A DNA stretch of 60,000 nt, from the NCBI RefSeq assembly GCF_008831285.2, contig NC_045148.1, forward strand, positions 7,943,001-8,003,000. The letters are read 5' to 3'. The position numbers and the translations under genes were made by a program. This DNA is from Nymphaea colorata (taxonomy: Eukaryota; Streptophyta; Magnoliopsida; Nymphaeales; Nymphaeaceae). Below the pieces are notes generated by a model that worked only from the letters and a program-made list of their open reading frames with translations, searched no databases and was not told the origin of the DNA. Shown piece by piece: positions 23,920-36,700 of the stretch (position 1 is its first letter; each line of letters begins with the position of its first letter).

Positions 23920-24080
23920 CATGCCTACCTTAATTTTTTTTTTTAAAATTACATATAAATTTTAAAAGATTTCACTTGTTCTATATACAAATTTTTAAAA
24001 AATAATATTTTGACCCCAATCAAAATTTAAAAACTTTATTTTGGTTGCAAAAAATTTCAGACTCCGCCCCTGACCATGCC
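23920..24080. mobile_element. Probable remnant of a GGCGGAGCC-type small element
   Basis: An A/T-rich core (AAAATTACATATAAATTTT, TTGACCCCAATCAAAATTT) ends with CAGACTCCGCCCCTGACC. This matches the layout of a very common plant non-autonomous element whose ends read TGGCGGAGCCA. The left end is not clear. Confidence 0.45.
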
Positions 24081-24984
24081 TATCAAATTTGCATTTAACT
24101 TTTACAAATGATGTCATGGCGGGCAGAGATATGCGTGGCTGTCAACTTCAATGTTCGATCATTGGCATTCAATTTCTCTCACAACTGTCTGTATAGTCTG
24201 TGCTGATATTAAATAAGGACCTGATTGGAGAGAGTTTCGATGGGTTGAGAAGTGGAACCAGTAGTCTTGATCTGTGTATTGGCTTGGGGTCCAGTGCAGT
24301 TTCTTCTTTTTTCAAAAGGCAGTTTCTTCTTTTTCAAAAGGCACCAAGAGAAGAGAAGAATATCCATATACAGAAAGAGGCACATGGTGGCACACAACTT
24401 TTCTTTTGGGTCCCAACTGACCATACTGATAGAGGGCTCTACCATCTTCGAATGCTGTACTTAAGGTCCAAGTGTCCTCAATGGAAGACTTGGCACGTCC
24501 AGTCGAGCTTTTCGAGTTGCAGTCATGACTTTTTTTGAGATACACTATGTGTGTATGTGTGTGCGTGTATACTGACATGTGTGCATGCATGAGCCAAGAG
24601 TAGTGTGTCCTGTGCTATACATGATTAAAAGACACACAATGGGAGTTGAAGTACTGACCTGTTTCAGGTTATTGATAGCCTTTAAGCATAATTCCTTAAA
24701 AGCAGAAGCCACAATTTGTTGTTCCCATCTTCTTATTTCATGTCTGTTACGACACTATGGAACTCAACTGTCAGCCCAGGTGACCAGAAGAGCTTTCAGA
24801 TTAGCAAAAGAAATCCCACACTGTTTAGTTCTGCAAGGGAAATCCACAAGCAGCCTTAAGTCCCAATGCATTTTGCAAACAAAACACTTCAACATCTACA
24901 TCATCTTAGAACTATGCAGAAACAGAAATCCTTTGTCACTTGTAAGTAATGTGTGCATGCGCCCACATACACGGGATCATGTAC

Positions 24985-25167
24985 TAGCGGCGGAGGCAAA
25001 TGTGGGCTGGTGTGTGCAATTGCCCATGCTTGTTCGCAAAAATTACTTTATTATATATTGATACTTTCCTAACTTTTTACTCATTTATACTGGAGTGCCT
25101 CTTAAAAACTTCAAAAGTTAAACCATTAGTGCCTCTTACACAACCATTTTTTGGCTCCACCACTGCC
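24985..25167. mobile_element. Small inverted-repeat element, GGCGGAGCC type
   Basis: The left end TAGCGGCGGAGGCA mirrors the right end TGGCTCCACCACTG (about 10 of 14 positions). The A/T-rich core lacks coding sequence. This is the pattern of a plant MITE. Related ends occur at about 50122 and 56400. Confidence 0.6.
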
Positions 25168-25739
25168 ATGTCCACTTTCTTCTCTCCTATGAATTGTATA
25201 TATATCAACATAGTTGGGGTAGCTAGCTTCCATGAGGTCTCACTATAATTTAGTTTGTCCCCCCATGTGGGCAAAGGGCCACCTGCTTGATATAGTAGTG
25301 CAACCTGAGAAAGCATATGCATGAACACTAGCTGGCCAAGCTTGTTTGTGTTTACTGTGTCTGGTTCATGACATGACCCTTCATAAACGGTCGGTCCCCA
25401 AAGGAAGCAGCTCTGGCTCACAGTCTAGAACCAATATCAAGGCAGCTCAAAGTGCTCCCCCCAAGCCCACCTCCCCTGATATCAAGTGAAAAGCTGCTCT
25501 ACTGTCTGTACATCAGAAGACCCACAAGAGTTAAAGGATGCCCAACTTTACTTCACTTCTTTTGAGAGGAGAGAAAACCATGGGCTTTCTACATGTGTTG
25601 AAACTTGTCGAGACGAAGACCGAGATTTTTCGAGATTTCTGTGCACGGCGGTGGCGTATATAACCAGCTTTGCCGAATGAGTCCTTACACTTCCACCCAT
25701 GCTAGTCAGTCCCCGAAAAGAATAATAGAAAAAGAAAAG

Positions 25740-26100
25740 TTCCTAGTGAGACATTGAGCTGACTCGTGTTTGACTCGAACTCGCAGACTTGTGTTCGAAC
25801 TTGAGTTTTAACATGTGCTTGACTTATGCACACTTGTGCTCGGGTTTAAGTTGAAGCTCGAGTTATAAGTGAGCCAAGTTCGAGTTACACGAGCTATAGT
25901 AATTTAAACTTGACTTGGCTTATGTCTTCTGTGTTTGTTAATCTTCAAGTGTATATTCTCATTTAAAGAGAGAAAAAAAAAACATGAATCAAGTGACACA
26001 AGCTTCAACAAGTTGAGCTCAACTCAATCTCGATCCGAGCAATATGTGACTTGAGATGACCGAACTGGCTGATCTCGAGCTCGGCTTCCTAGTTATACAT
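25740..26100. repeat. CTCGA-rich repeat, second copy
   Basis: Repeated words such as GACTCGAACTCG, AAGCTCGAG, AAGTTCGAG and CTCGAGCTCGG are spread over 350 bp. The style matches 17087-17935. Non-coding. Confidence 0.55.
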
Positions 26101-27217
26101 TCCTACCTGATTCCTACCTGAAAGCCCTTTTTTAACTTGAAGCTTGAAAACCACCAAGCTACTTGACACGTAAATCTTCGTTCTTCGAGTGATCTCCTCC
26201 ATGGCATTACTCGATTGAAAAGTTTGGCATTAGTTCTTTCTAGAAAGAACGAGCGAATCAAACACCGACACGAAGAACTCATGTCTGTCTTCGTCCAAGG
26301 GATTCACTAGATTAGGGGTATCCTTTTCAGGTGACACAATATCTTATCCGCGTGATCCAAAATTTTTAAGGGAAATTAGATATGGTTTGTCTAATTTATT
26401 AACAGAAAGACTAAGAAAAGGTTGAGAATCCAGATGATTATCTTTGGGATTACGGTGATCGTGCATAATTAGGCTGTGAGAAGTACAAACATTTACCGCA
26501 TATTTAGGAGCTACAGGCAAAGTTCGTCCATGGTATCGACAGCGTGTCCATTATAGTTCGGGATCGGCAGATCTGCATGCTTGAAGTATTATATCATGAT
26601 CTTAAAATAAAATGGTTACTGATAAAAATTCATGATTTTGAAGGCATATGTGAATCATATGGACTGTCGATTTTAAAGAGATTGGATGGTAATGATTAAG
26701 TTGGAAAAAAAATCGAAACCAAGTTCTATTTTCAAGAGAGGAAAATATCTCTCATAAGAAGAAACACATAATTTTTTTTTTTTTTTACTTTTATCGATTG
26801 CTGTTTTTTGATGGGTGTTTTTGTGTTTTGAAAATAGAGGTTGATTTCTATTTTTTACATCTTAATCTCTACTAGCGGATCTCCTTAAAATCGACGGCCT
26901 ATATAATTCTCATTAAACATAGTTTATAACAGTCTAGTAGCTACCAATATATGGGAAAATTAAAATATACTTAGCACCGGAAAATTGTTGTTTCAGGTAA
27001 GCTCCTTTCACAAATTCCAACTGCATTCGTTTTGATGAAATCTCTTGGGCCCTGAACTCTCAATGAGAATTATGCAGCAAAATGCGACCTGGAACAGACG
27101 TATGTTTTACTGCCTAGTATCAATTTTTGATCTCTCTTAATCAATATATGTTCTATCTGGAGGCATTTGATTTGCAAACCACAGGCAGAGGAAGAAACAT
27201 GTGCAAGAGTTTCAGAC

Positions 27218-27340
27218 CGGTTCATATGTTTTCCTCTTTTTCCAAAGCCGGTTCATAAAGATCTGTGACTGGTTCAGGGATTTCCAAGCCGGTTCACTCC
27301 ATTTTTCGCCAGGTTCATAAGGTTTTGAGGCTGGTTCACC
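27218..27340. repeat. Irregular GGTTCA repeat cluster
   Basis: Six GGTTCA words (in CCGGTTCA, CTGGTTCA and CAGGTTCA contexts) occur in about 120 bp at spacings of roughly 18-30 bp. The DNA between them varies. Confidence 0.6.
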
Positions 27341-27789
27341 TAATTTTGAGGATGTGACTACCATGGTATAGTGTAAATCAGCCTATAGTGGTTGCTTGAT
27401 TTGATCGTCGTGTATAAATAAGGACAACATTGGCACTAACAATAGTAAAAACACCTAGATGAACGTGCAATTGTGCCACCCAATTTCTTTCCATGTCCTT
27501 TTCATCCCGAGTCAAACACAGCATCTCTTGGGGCTGCATTTTTCCTTCTTGTATTTGGAAACCATGAACTGGGTGTTCAGTTCCTTGCTAATTCTTGCAC
27601 AGGAATCAAACACCTCTGATATTAACTATGCGTACTTGTATCCCTCGGTTCCAGATGTTGAGTCTACGTAAATTTGTTACTAGTAAAAAGCTATTTTATT
27701 TCATTTTGAACAACAGAGAAAACCTGATGTCTAGTCTCTTCAACTTTTTGCATTTATCCCTGAGGGGTGTTAGCACACTGGTGGGATCA

Positions 27790-27891
27790 GTGGATGGTAG
27801 ATGGTTGGTTGCTGATTCAAGCCGGGGTTTTGCCCTTTGGGTGGTTGGTAGATGGCTGGTTGCTGATTCAAGCCGGGGTTTTGCCCTTTGT
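27790..27891. repeat. 51-bp tandem duplication
   Basis: GCTGATTCAAGCCGGGGTTT occurs at 27811 and 27862, with matching flanks (GGTAGATGG ... GGTT before, TGCCCTTTG after). Confidence 0.9.
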
Positions 27892-29682
27892 GCTGCAAAT
27901 GGAGACACAGTTATGCATTAGATGTCATACAGCGCATTCACAAAGCATCGACACCGTCCTGGACTCTGGGGACAGAAGAAAAGAAGGAGCTTCGAGTCTC
28001 ATTCCGGCAGTGGGATTCTCATCCTGCTCACCGACCAAGACAAGAGAGACTTTTGCTAGATTGAAACTGATGATCAAACTTGCATGAAAGACCTCCCCTT
28101 CATTGTCATGACCTTAAGTTGATTAGAAAAGATGTAGTTGTATTGCTTATCACTACATCATATTGTTAGGTGACTTGAAATTGATCGGTTCCCAAAACAT
28201 GAGATATTATACATCTTTGGCATCCCAATGAAAGCAGCAGTTTTCCATGCATTGATTTTGCTTCCTTGTACCCGTTTTCACCTTAAATAAAGTGCATGTT
28301 CCCTCCTTTGTCTTTTTCCTCCCTCAAACTACTCCCTCTAGAAGGATATTGATTAGTGTTACATCACCTGACTCTTTTAAGAGAGTTTCACTTTTTACGG
28401 ATCAGGTCCAGTGATGTACAGACGTTGAGTCATCACCTATGAAAAATCTACCATTCTCTATTACTCAAATATTAACTAATGGGCATTTGAGAATTGAGCA
28501 AATCCAGCACCTACTGCTCAGTACTTAGATACATGTCAAAGTTATCTAATGTCAAAGTTCAAGATGGATCGAATATGTCTTCAAGGCCATAGCGTAGTTA
28601 GTTGAGTTGAGAAACTGATAAAAATTGATTGTCAATTTGATTCATGTGACTATTACTTAAAACTTATTGTCAATTCAATTCTTGTGGCTATTACTTAAAA
28701 TTTATGATCAATTCGATTCATGTGACTATCACTTTTGTACTACAAAAGTATAAAAGATAGATGTTGCACCCCAATTGACAGGTATCCTGCTTTTCATTCA
28801 AGTCAGATCATTCAAGTCAGAAAGCATCTCTGCACCCGAGAGAATAGAGGGAAAGAGTGGCAGTTTTGACCTTTCCTCGAAAGGTCAAGATCAATTGGAT
28901 TTAGTCCTTAAGATGTAAGTTACGAACTAATCATGATTTTGCTAACAATGTTTGACCAACCACCAACTATCTTTCTTTCATATGTTCATGAATTTAAGAG
29001 CGGAATTTGGTTCTTAACAAACGCCATGTTCGATTATTATGTATGGTTTTACTTGGACCAATTTAGTAGGGGCCATTGACAAATATATATTTCTGCTGAA
29101 CTCGCTCCGAGTCCACTTGAATCGGCCGATTCAAATGGCATGGAGACAATTTAGATCAAGATGCATTATGAAAAGTTGAGATACAAATCAATTAATTTCG
29201 TACTCTTTTTAATAATTTTATGAGACTACAACGTAGTTTTAATCTGATCCTGTTAGAAAACCATTCTGGTTCAAATTCTATTGAATCAACTCTAGGAATC
29301 CTTCTGAAAACGGGTTCCCTTGAGAACATTGCTTCTGGCTCTGGTCAGCTGCTTCGAAATCCAAGTGGGGTACCTCAAAATCTGATCTGGATATCAGACT
29401 GTTTATCATCCACCGGATGAACAGATACAAATTCTTAAAAAGTAAATCATGTGCTTCTACCAAGCCTGACCATTGACCAACCAGAGAGCATTCAGATAAG
29501 AGTGACCCATCGACATCCTATACTCTCTCTCCAATTCTCTGAACGGTAGTTCAGTAACAGAACTCGTGGGGACTTCTGATCTTTAGCTTTCTCTCCGTCT
29601 CTCTCTCTAAAATGGATGCATCCTGTGAGCAGTATAACTGATCATCGTCGTTTGGATTGTCTCCATATGCTCTCGCCAAAAA

Positions 29683-30417
29683 ATGGCTTCCACCCTCGTG
29701 CCTATCGACTCCAACCCCTTGCTCTCTGCTGTCGTCTCCTTCTGCCTCTTGTTGCTGCTATACGCCCCTCACATCCTTCTCCGGCTTCTCCTCTCGCCGG
29801 TTATCGTCTCCGCGGGCGCCCTCCTAGTCGGAATCCTTCATCTTGGATCGACCAAGAAGCCATTGCAACTCGAGCACTCCTCGACACAGGCAACCACAGT
29901 AGAAGAAGATGGGGAATGCGGGAAAGAGGAAGAAAATGAAAAGGAAGTTGTTCCTCGGCCGAGACGGAGGTTTTCCGACGTACTGGTGGAGTGGAACCGG
30001 CGAGCTCCGCTGGAGGTGATATATGAGAATGAGTACGAAGGAGAGGGAGGCGACGAAGAGGCAGTGGTGGATGGTGGTCGGCCGGAGTACTACTCCTCTC
30101 CAGCGAGAGAGCGGAAGGAGACGTGCGCCCTGCAGTGCTACTACCCGGAATCAGATTCGGACAGCTCGTCGGATGACGGTTTCCCGGCGATGTGGGAGAG
30201 GCCCGACAACCGGTGCTTTCGATGGGAGGACGACAATGAGGATGGCCTCATTGAGATACCAATCTTCAAGGCAAAGGACACGTGCCGATCGCCGGCCGAG
30301 GAGTTGGATTTCTACCTCGTGGACGATGATAATCTCATAGAGATCGATCTTTTCGACCAGACGGTTGTCAAGAGCCAAAGGTTTCCGGCGAAGATCGAGG
30401 CTGCCGCTCAGTGTTAA
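29683..30417 (+). CDS. Acidic membrane-anchored plant protein, unknown function
   Basis: A single-exon frame of 244 codons. Residues about 12-57 are strongly hydrophobic and can form one long or two short membrane spans (LLSAVVSFCLLLLLY, then SPVIVSAGALLVGIL). The rest is soluble and very acidic, with Glu/Asp-rich runs, a basic patch PRPRRRFSDVLVEWNRR near residues 91-107, WERPDNRCFRWEDDNEDG near 170-187, and two related hydrophobic-acidic motifs, LIEIPIF and LIEIDLF. The N-terminal anchor, acidic tail and repeated LIEI motif resemble a plant-only group of uncharacterised small membrane proteins. GC-rich third positions and the absence of stops over 735 bp support a real gene. A pyrimidine-rich (CTCT) leader precedes the start. 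Neighbours give no hint of function. Confidence 0.85.
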   Translation: MASTLVPIDSNPLLSAVVSFCLLLLLYAPHILLRLLLSPVIVSAGALLVGILHLGSTKKPLQLEHSSTQATTVEEDGECGKEEENEKEVVPRPRRRFSDVLVEWNRRAPLEVIYENEYEGEGGDEEAVVDGGRPEYYSSPARERKETCALQCYYPESDSDSSSDDGFPAMWERPDNRCFRWEDDNEDGLIEIPIFKAKDTCRSPAEELDFYLVDDDNLIEIDLFDQTVVKSQRFPAKIEAAAQC

Positions 30418-33400
30418 GTCAGGTCCGTAGTCCAGATTGTATTAGTTGATGGGCAGTGACAGATCTCATTCGCAGTAAGGGAATTTCTTGTTTATACTTC
30501 AAAAATTTCAATGTTTCAAGCAGAAAATGTGAAACATATCGGAATTATGTATGAAGAACCGAAACAGAATGAAAACATCTAACTTTTCAAAATAAAAAAC
30601 GGCAATCTATTAATTGAGAATGCAATAGTCTAATCTGCTGTACCCACGTCCACTTCTTAACGATCATGTTTTCCTCTCAAAGCTATTCTTAACAGTAATC
30701 TCCAAACAAATTGCGAGATCTACATGTCAATATTTTATGTTTGTTGATCATAACACGTATTTGTGTGTGATCTGAGTGGCTCAGATATCAGAATTGCCCG
30801 TGAAAACTAGGAAGATACCAAGTTCGTAAAAAGAAACAAAATCAGCATGTGAAATCGATGAGCAATTCTAAGAAAGTGGAATTCTTTCTTTTGGCGCTTG
30901 CTGGTGAGGGACGTGGGGGTTAGGTAGACCAACATGCCGAGTTATCACATCAAGTCTCGAATTTGGATCACAATTTACAAGGTTGCTGAATCTTGCAGCA
31001 AAACTGGTGGCCATGTTCTATTTGATGCAAACTTTTTCGCCTTTGAAGCAACATGACCAGTTCGTCTTTTTCAGGATTTAATCTTTCAGCATTTAATGGA
31101 CTGTCTTGCTATCGTTTTCCTCCTCCGAGTTTGGATGAAAAAAAAAGAACAAAAAAAATCTTGTGGCTTTCACAATGCATTGTATCTGGCAGTCCCGTGG
31201 CTTTCACAAAATGCAATCCGGAAATCGTGATTGAATGGAGTTATGGACAGCAGGAGGATTTTAGCTCTTATACATAATTTTTTGAAAATGATAAATGAAA
31301 AAGTAAGACAGGAAAATAGAAAAGATTGAGTCCATATCAGCAAAATAAAGTTCAAGATGAAATGAAAACTTCCAGTCTTTTTCCCTCCCTAAGTCCGATC
31401 TATTTGTTAAGATACGGAAGATGACTGAAAATTATGAATAAGACGAGAAAGGTAGAAAGATTTAAGAAAAGAATGTTGTCCCTTAATTCTTTTTTCTCAT
31501 TTTTGCATTCATATTCTTTTTCATTCTCTTGCTTTTAGTCATTACTCAGGTCAGGGAGGAAAAGGGGGGGTTACCATAATCTCTACGTTAAGATTGGTGC
31601 TTGTAAGAAAGGGAAAGAGACTTCAAAATTTAGTCTCATTTCTAAACGGATCTTATATATACTATCCATTTGAAGCAAATGGACAGTTGAACAAAAAAAA
31701 AAAAACAAGAAGGAAAATGTATGAACTAATAGTAGATGACAAAAATGTTTATCACTTAATTTTTCTTGTTTTTTTCTTAATAGTCTCTCATGTACATCAA
31801 ATGACCTTAGTTAGATGACTATATATATATATATATATAAAAGAAAAAAGTTCAATGCATTCTAAAAGCTATCTCATAGTGGTAGATCGACGTGTGGGCC
31901 TGTGTGGGCAGTCAACCATACAGACCCACATAATTTATGTTATTTACATATCATTTCGTATACACAATTTAATTTATTACATATCGGTACTCATCAAACT
32001 TAAAATTTCTTAAATTAGTGTCCCTCAGCCACAAACTTCTAATATCGAATCCATCCAACCATTCCAATGCCCCCCAAAGGCTCACTTTCGAAGTAATTTT
32101 GGTCCCCGAGTAACCTGCTTAGACAAGAAGCTTCTTCACATCCGGATTTTAGAAAAGGACAATACAGAAACCTCTAAAACTAATGGAGGTTGCTTTGATT
32201 TCTCTCAGGTTATGGCCGCCGGTGATGCTCTTGAAGGCTCTGGCTTCAGATGGTGACAAATGAAGACATACTCAACAATTTGGACAGGCCATCGGCCGGA
32301 CGGTGGGTCCATTTTGCTGTAAAGTTATATTTCTTTTCCAGAGTATACATCGCTTTCTAGAATGGCAGATTTTTTTCCCTATTTCGTTGAGCATTGGTTG
32401 GTGCTCAGGGAGAAGGAAGGAAGCTAAAACATCTAAATCTTCAAAAAGTTAATGTTAGTGAGTCACTCTGAATTCAGAGTTGCAGAGTGAGCTAGAGGTT
32501 AACAACTCATCACCTGAAGAAGAAGAAGAAGAGGTCCCTTGCCTCGTGCTCGGTCCTCCAAGAGTTTCAAAGTGAGCGAGAGGTTAACAACTCATCACCT
32601 GAAAAAGATGTCCCTTGCCTCGTGCTCGGTGCTTCAAGAGAGTCACAGACTCAGAGTTTAAACAGTGTTAATAGGAAAAAAAATCAAATTGTGAACATTT
32701 ATAGATCGATTGTTAATTAACCAAAAAATAATTAAAAATGTTTGTAAAAAAATAAAAAGGGAAAAAATGTAGTAAAATAACTTACGTAGCTATATAAATT
32801 TTAAAATTACTTTTATGTTTACGTGCATGCTATATATGTAAATAATTGACAACTATCATCCCTCTCGCTCTATATATATATATATATCTCCCTCTCTCTA
32901 CTCGCTCACCTTCCTCAACGGCCTTGTGTTTCTATCGATAGTTTTCAATTCGGCCCCAAAAAGTTTCCATGTATTTTTAAAACGGCGCCGTGTCTTCGAA
33001 CGCAATTACTTAAACATCTATATTTTTTTTTTTTGAAATTGCAAGCCAATGCTTAATTTCCAATTCTTCTAATTTTCATCCCTCATGCCTATTCATAAAT
33101 TTGCTTTCAGGAACATAAAAAACCAAGTCAGTAAATAAAACGGAATTTTGTAAATCTGAACTTTGTTCCATTTCATCAATTCTTAAAATAAGTTTTTGAA
33201 AACTTCTTTCTATATCCATGTTTCCAAAGGATCAAACGCCCCTGAGCAAAGTGATCGTGTGATTCTTTAAAAAAAAAAGAAAATTATTGAAAACTATGTT
33301 CTTTGATTAGTATATGTGAAATAATTACTTACAACGAGAAATGTGCAATATTGAAAACTATGGTCTTTGATTAGCATACACCTTAGACGGGTTCGGAGCT

Positions 33401-33770
33401 ATAAACTGCCATCGAAGTCCGAAACAGACCCATACCCGAAGAAGTTAGTTCGAGGGACAGAACCGACACTCAGGTTAAGACGAGGGGCATTCTATGTAAA
33501 ATCGCCATTCAAAATTTAAAATCATCATCCGTAAGGTTTTTTTTTTTTTTTTAATAACTCCAACGGTCTGAAAGATAGACGGCCACGGGTCTTTCAACAT
33601 TCCCCAATCTAACGGCAATGATACCCTGGATTTCGCTCAAGATAATGGGAGGCTCTTCTCTTGCCCTTCCTTGTTCTTTTGATCCTCACCTCATCAATCG
33701 TCAAAATGTAGAGGTACCATCCAGGTGTACGTGTTGAAGGATCTTTCCGGAATTGGGCGCGGAGAGAAGG
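30418..33770. other. Intergenic, no gene seen
   Basis: AT-rich DNA with poly-A/T tracts and short (AT)n runs near 31820 and 32873. A stretch near 31870-32100 (TAGTGGTAGATCGAC start) may be a decayed small element. An 85-bp repeat (32487) is listed separately. The open frames at 31053-31277 and 31594-31818 are low-complexity and lack support. Confidence 0.5.
32487..32650. repeat. 85-bp direct repeat
   Basis: GTGAGCTAGAGGTTAACAAC at 32487 and GTGAGCGAGAGGTTAACAAC at 32572. Both are followed by TCATCACCTGAA and TCCCTTGCCTCGTGCTCGG. The first copy holds a GAA run that the second lacks. Confidence 0.9.
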
Positions 33771-36700
33771 ATGGCTCCCCACAAAAGAAACCCGCAGTGT
33801 TCGACCATTGATGGAAGAGTTACGAGAACTAGTGTCGAAACTGATGTAGATGATGGCTATTGGAGATTCTTGGTAATCATATTCTCTAGGTCTCTTTTTT
33901 TATTGATGTGGGTATCTCTTTTTTCCCCTTACTTAGAAATGCCTGGTTTTCTTTCTTTTGTTCAAAATCTTCGTTTTCATGGTGGTCATTTCCATCTCTC
34001 ATCTGTTGAGATTTCTTTTCATTACAAATTTTCTAGGTGCTTGTCTTTTTCTTGCTCTGGTTCCCTTTTTTATTTCTTTGAAAACCTATTTCACTATTCC
34101 AGTAAAAATTGCACTTACAGGAACCGATTGTTTTCCACTTCTCATCTGCTGCGTGTTTTTTAAAAAACTTAGGGTTGCGGTTTTTCAATTCTTCCAATAC
34201 CGAGAAGCTTTGTGTTCTCTTTTGCTGGTTTCATAAAGAGAACTTTGGTTGTTATCTCTGTTTAACCATTCTGATTAGCTCTTCAGTTTCTAGGTGCTTT
34301 CTGCGTCTTCTAGTGTTCTGTTGTCCGATTTAGCTTATGTTTGGTTTTCCTTTACTTTGGGTACATAAAATTTCTGGATTTTCATGGATTTTGAACTGTC
34401 GTATGGATATTCTGATGCTTTTTAGGAAGAAATAGATGCTCCTATGTGGGTAGATTTGGAAGCCGAAGCTCAGCTCATGGTACAAGATAGGTCAGTTATT
34501 TTGTTGAAGCTATCCTTTTGAGACAAGATTGAATCCCATCATAATTCAGTTTTCTCTGGATTTGGTCCACTGCAGTGACGATGCCTGGTTTTACACTGTC
34601 CATCCGTAAGTTTTGACTTCATCCTTCTATCTGCTTTCTGGTTCATGATCTTGGGGTTTTCGAAGGTGGAAACTGAGTATTTTGGGTGGTTCAATCAGGT
34701 TTCACCAGTGTTCGTCGCATCATTTCATATCTTCCGTTCATCTGTTGGATAAAGATAACCAAGAAAGGCCCAATATGTCATCTCCCTATCTCCCTGGTTC
34801 GGTTTCTGGTTCGAGAGGTAAGCATTACAAGAAGCAATCATGGGCAGAGGCCACAGGCATCACCTCCCGATTTCAAAAGTCTCCCGCAGAGAGCGACCTG
34901 TTTCAACATCCCATAAAGTTGGTTTCGCTAATTTTCTTATTACAATGTTTTCATGGCTTCTTCATCCATCCAGTTAACTGGGTGCTCACTTCGTGTGTTG
35001 CTAAACTTTCAGGCTGTTAGGCGGTAAAAAATCAATATCATCCATCTCAAGTAATGACCACAGCACTTCAAAGGGAGATTTCACAACGAAGACACCAGGC
35101 AAAGCATCAAAAATTAGCTCTGGAGGCACGAAGATCACAATAAGTTCGTGCAGAGACATTGCAGATAAAAGCTGTCCGAGGCCAGCAATCTCGAGAGCGT
35201 CACGACCTTTTTCCTCTGGCAGTGGACTCCTATCTGCTGTCAAAATCTGCCTTAGAAAAAGTTATGTTACAGGACATGCATCTAGAGTAGAGATTAAGGA
35301 TGTAAGACAGTTGAGGGATCAAAAAACATCATCTAGTAGTAAGTCGAGTATCGGATCTTCTACAATTACAGGAGGTACTTCTGGAAGTGGTGGTTTGGGA
35401 ACGTCAAGAAAAGAGAGAACACCACAGAGTAGGATGGCGTCCACAAGGACCACAACTGTTTGTTCAGATAATGGCTTGAAAAGATCTTCAAAATATACAG
35501 CCATGGCTAGAGCCCAAGTTCCAGAGCGGAAGCTCAATTCAAAAGTTAAGACCTGTGCTACAGGGAGTCTTAAGGTGAGTTCTAGCTTGAGATTATAAAG
35601 GTTTTCAGAGGGTACTTGGTCTCACAAAATTTATGTTATATATACATACCTACATTTGATTTATTTGTCCAAACAGGTCCTTCAGACAACTACATCTAGA
35701 AAGCCTTTACGGCCACTTAAATCAACAGCTGCTCCGAAACTTAAAGCTGCAACCAAACCTACACAAAGTATGAGTACGCTCAAAATTCAAAAGACAACAT
35801 CAACCAAGATTGTGAAAGAAAATCCTACCAAATTTTCTGTACAAAGTAGGAAGGGCGCAGCATGCAGTGCAAAGTTGAAGGATGGAAAAGGAGCACCTCT
35901 CGTGAAGGTAATTCTCCAATCTCCAGCTGCTATATTCCTTTTCTATGTGACATTATGTTCCTCTTATCTAAACGATGCTTCCCTAGAGAACACACTTTTC
36001 ATTGTAGACCTCATATGTGTCAAACTCTCCACTCCTATGCCAAAGTTATGTCATAACCTACATTCAAACGTAGGTTCAAGGAAGGATTTCACGTGGAGCC
36101 CAAAGAAAAAGAAGATAGAAGATAAAAATTCCAGATGCATGCTAACTCTTCTAGTACTTTTAAATATCCTGGGATCCGTGTGTTAAATTTGGAGTGAGGC
36201 TCATACCAGGATCTCAACTTCTCAAAGCCCTCCAATGTTGGGGATCTATTGTTGTTGTTTTTTTTACTATTGCAGCTTGAGCCAGGTTAGAGATCTCTTT
36301 GTCCCAAACACCCTGTATGACACGATTTTTTCTCTTAAGCCTCTGACAAGCAGACAACCCAAGCCATTTGTGTCCCAGGTCACATTCGGCAGTGAGCTTG
36401 TTTAAGCATATATATGAGCTTAGCATGTCGAATGAGCAGGTCTGCACAGCTTGACTCAGCTGATATGAGTTTGACGGCTATTAACTATACATTTAAACAT
36501 GTGTATGTAATAAAGTTGACCTGAAACTAGTTGCCTGCTTTGCAAGCAAATAAATGTTGAAGAGTTCAAATTATATTTTGAACAAGGTCGCTAAAATCAA
36601 GCTTGGATTTCCCAGTTGTCATTTTAGTTCTTCAAATATTGTTTCACGCCAATAGCAAATTAGAGCCTGAAGGTTTAAAGTAACTGCTTTACGAGAGTGT

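Larger units (their letters stand above)
22557..29600. other. 7-kb gene-free stretch with repeats
   Basis: No gene could be supported. Open frames near 24200-25060 and 27460-28090 have no known motifs, cross low-complexity or repeat sequence, and lack consistent splice patterns. Identifiable contents are listed separately: a 74-bp direct repeat (23499), two elements of the GGCGGAGCC type (23920 and 24985), CTCGA-rich DNA (25740), GGTTCA repeats (27218) and a 51-bp repeat (27790). Confidence 0.55.

Noticed and set aside
24579-25061. 160-codon plus-strand open frame
   Set aside because: It shows no known motif, has an irregular composition and runs into a small inverted-repeat element (24985-25167). 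Probably chance.
27459-28087. Overlapping plus-strand frames near the 51-bp repeat
   Set aside because: The frames cross the repeat and show no family motifs. No consistent exon chain could be built.
29616-29939. 107-codon frame overlapping the acidic membrane protein gene
   Set aside because: It is a shifted-frame shadow of the 244-codon gene, whose codon use and domain structure are coherent.
33753-34163. Longer version of the Ser/Lys-rich gene start, running through intron 1
   Set aside because: It starts at TTG and reads into a T-rich intron. The ATG at 33771 with a GTAATC donor at 33873 joins in phase to the next exon.
34818-34823. Splice donor GTAAGC inside exon 4 of the Ser/Lys-rich gene
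   Set aside because: The frame continues open and protein-like to 34917, and the later donor joins in phase with exon 5. The early donor may be an alternative site, but I did not use it.
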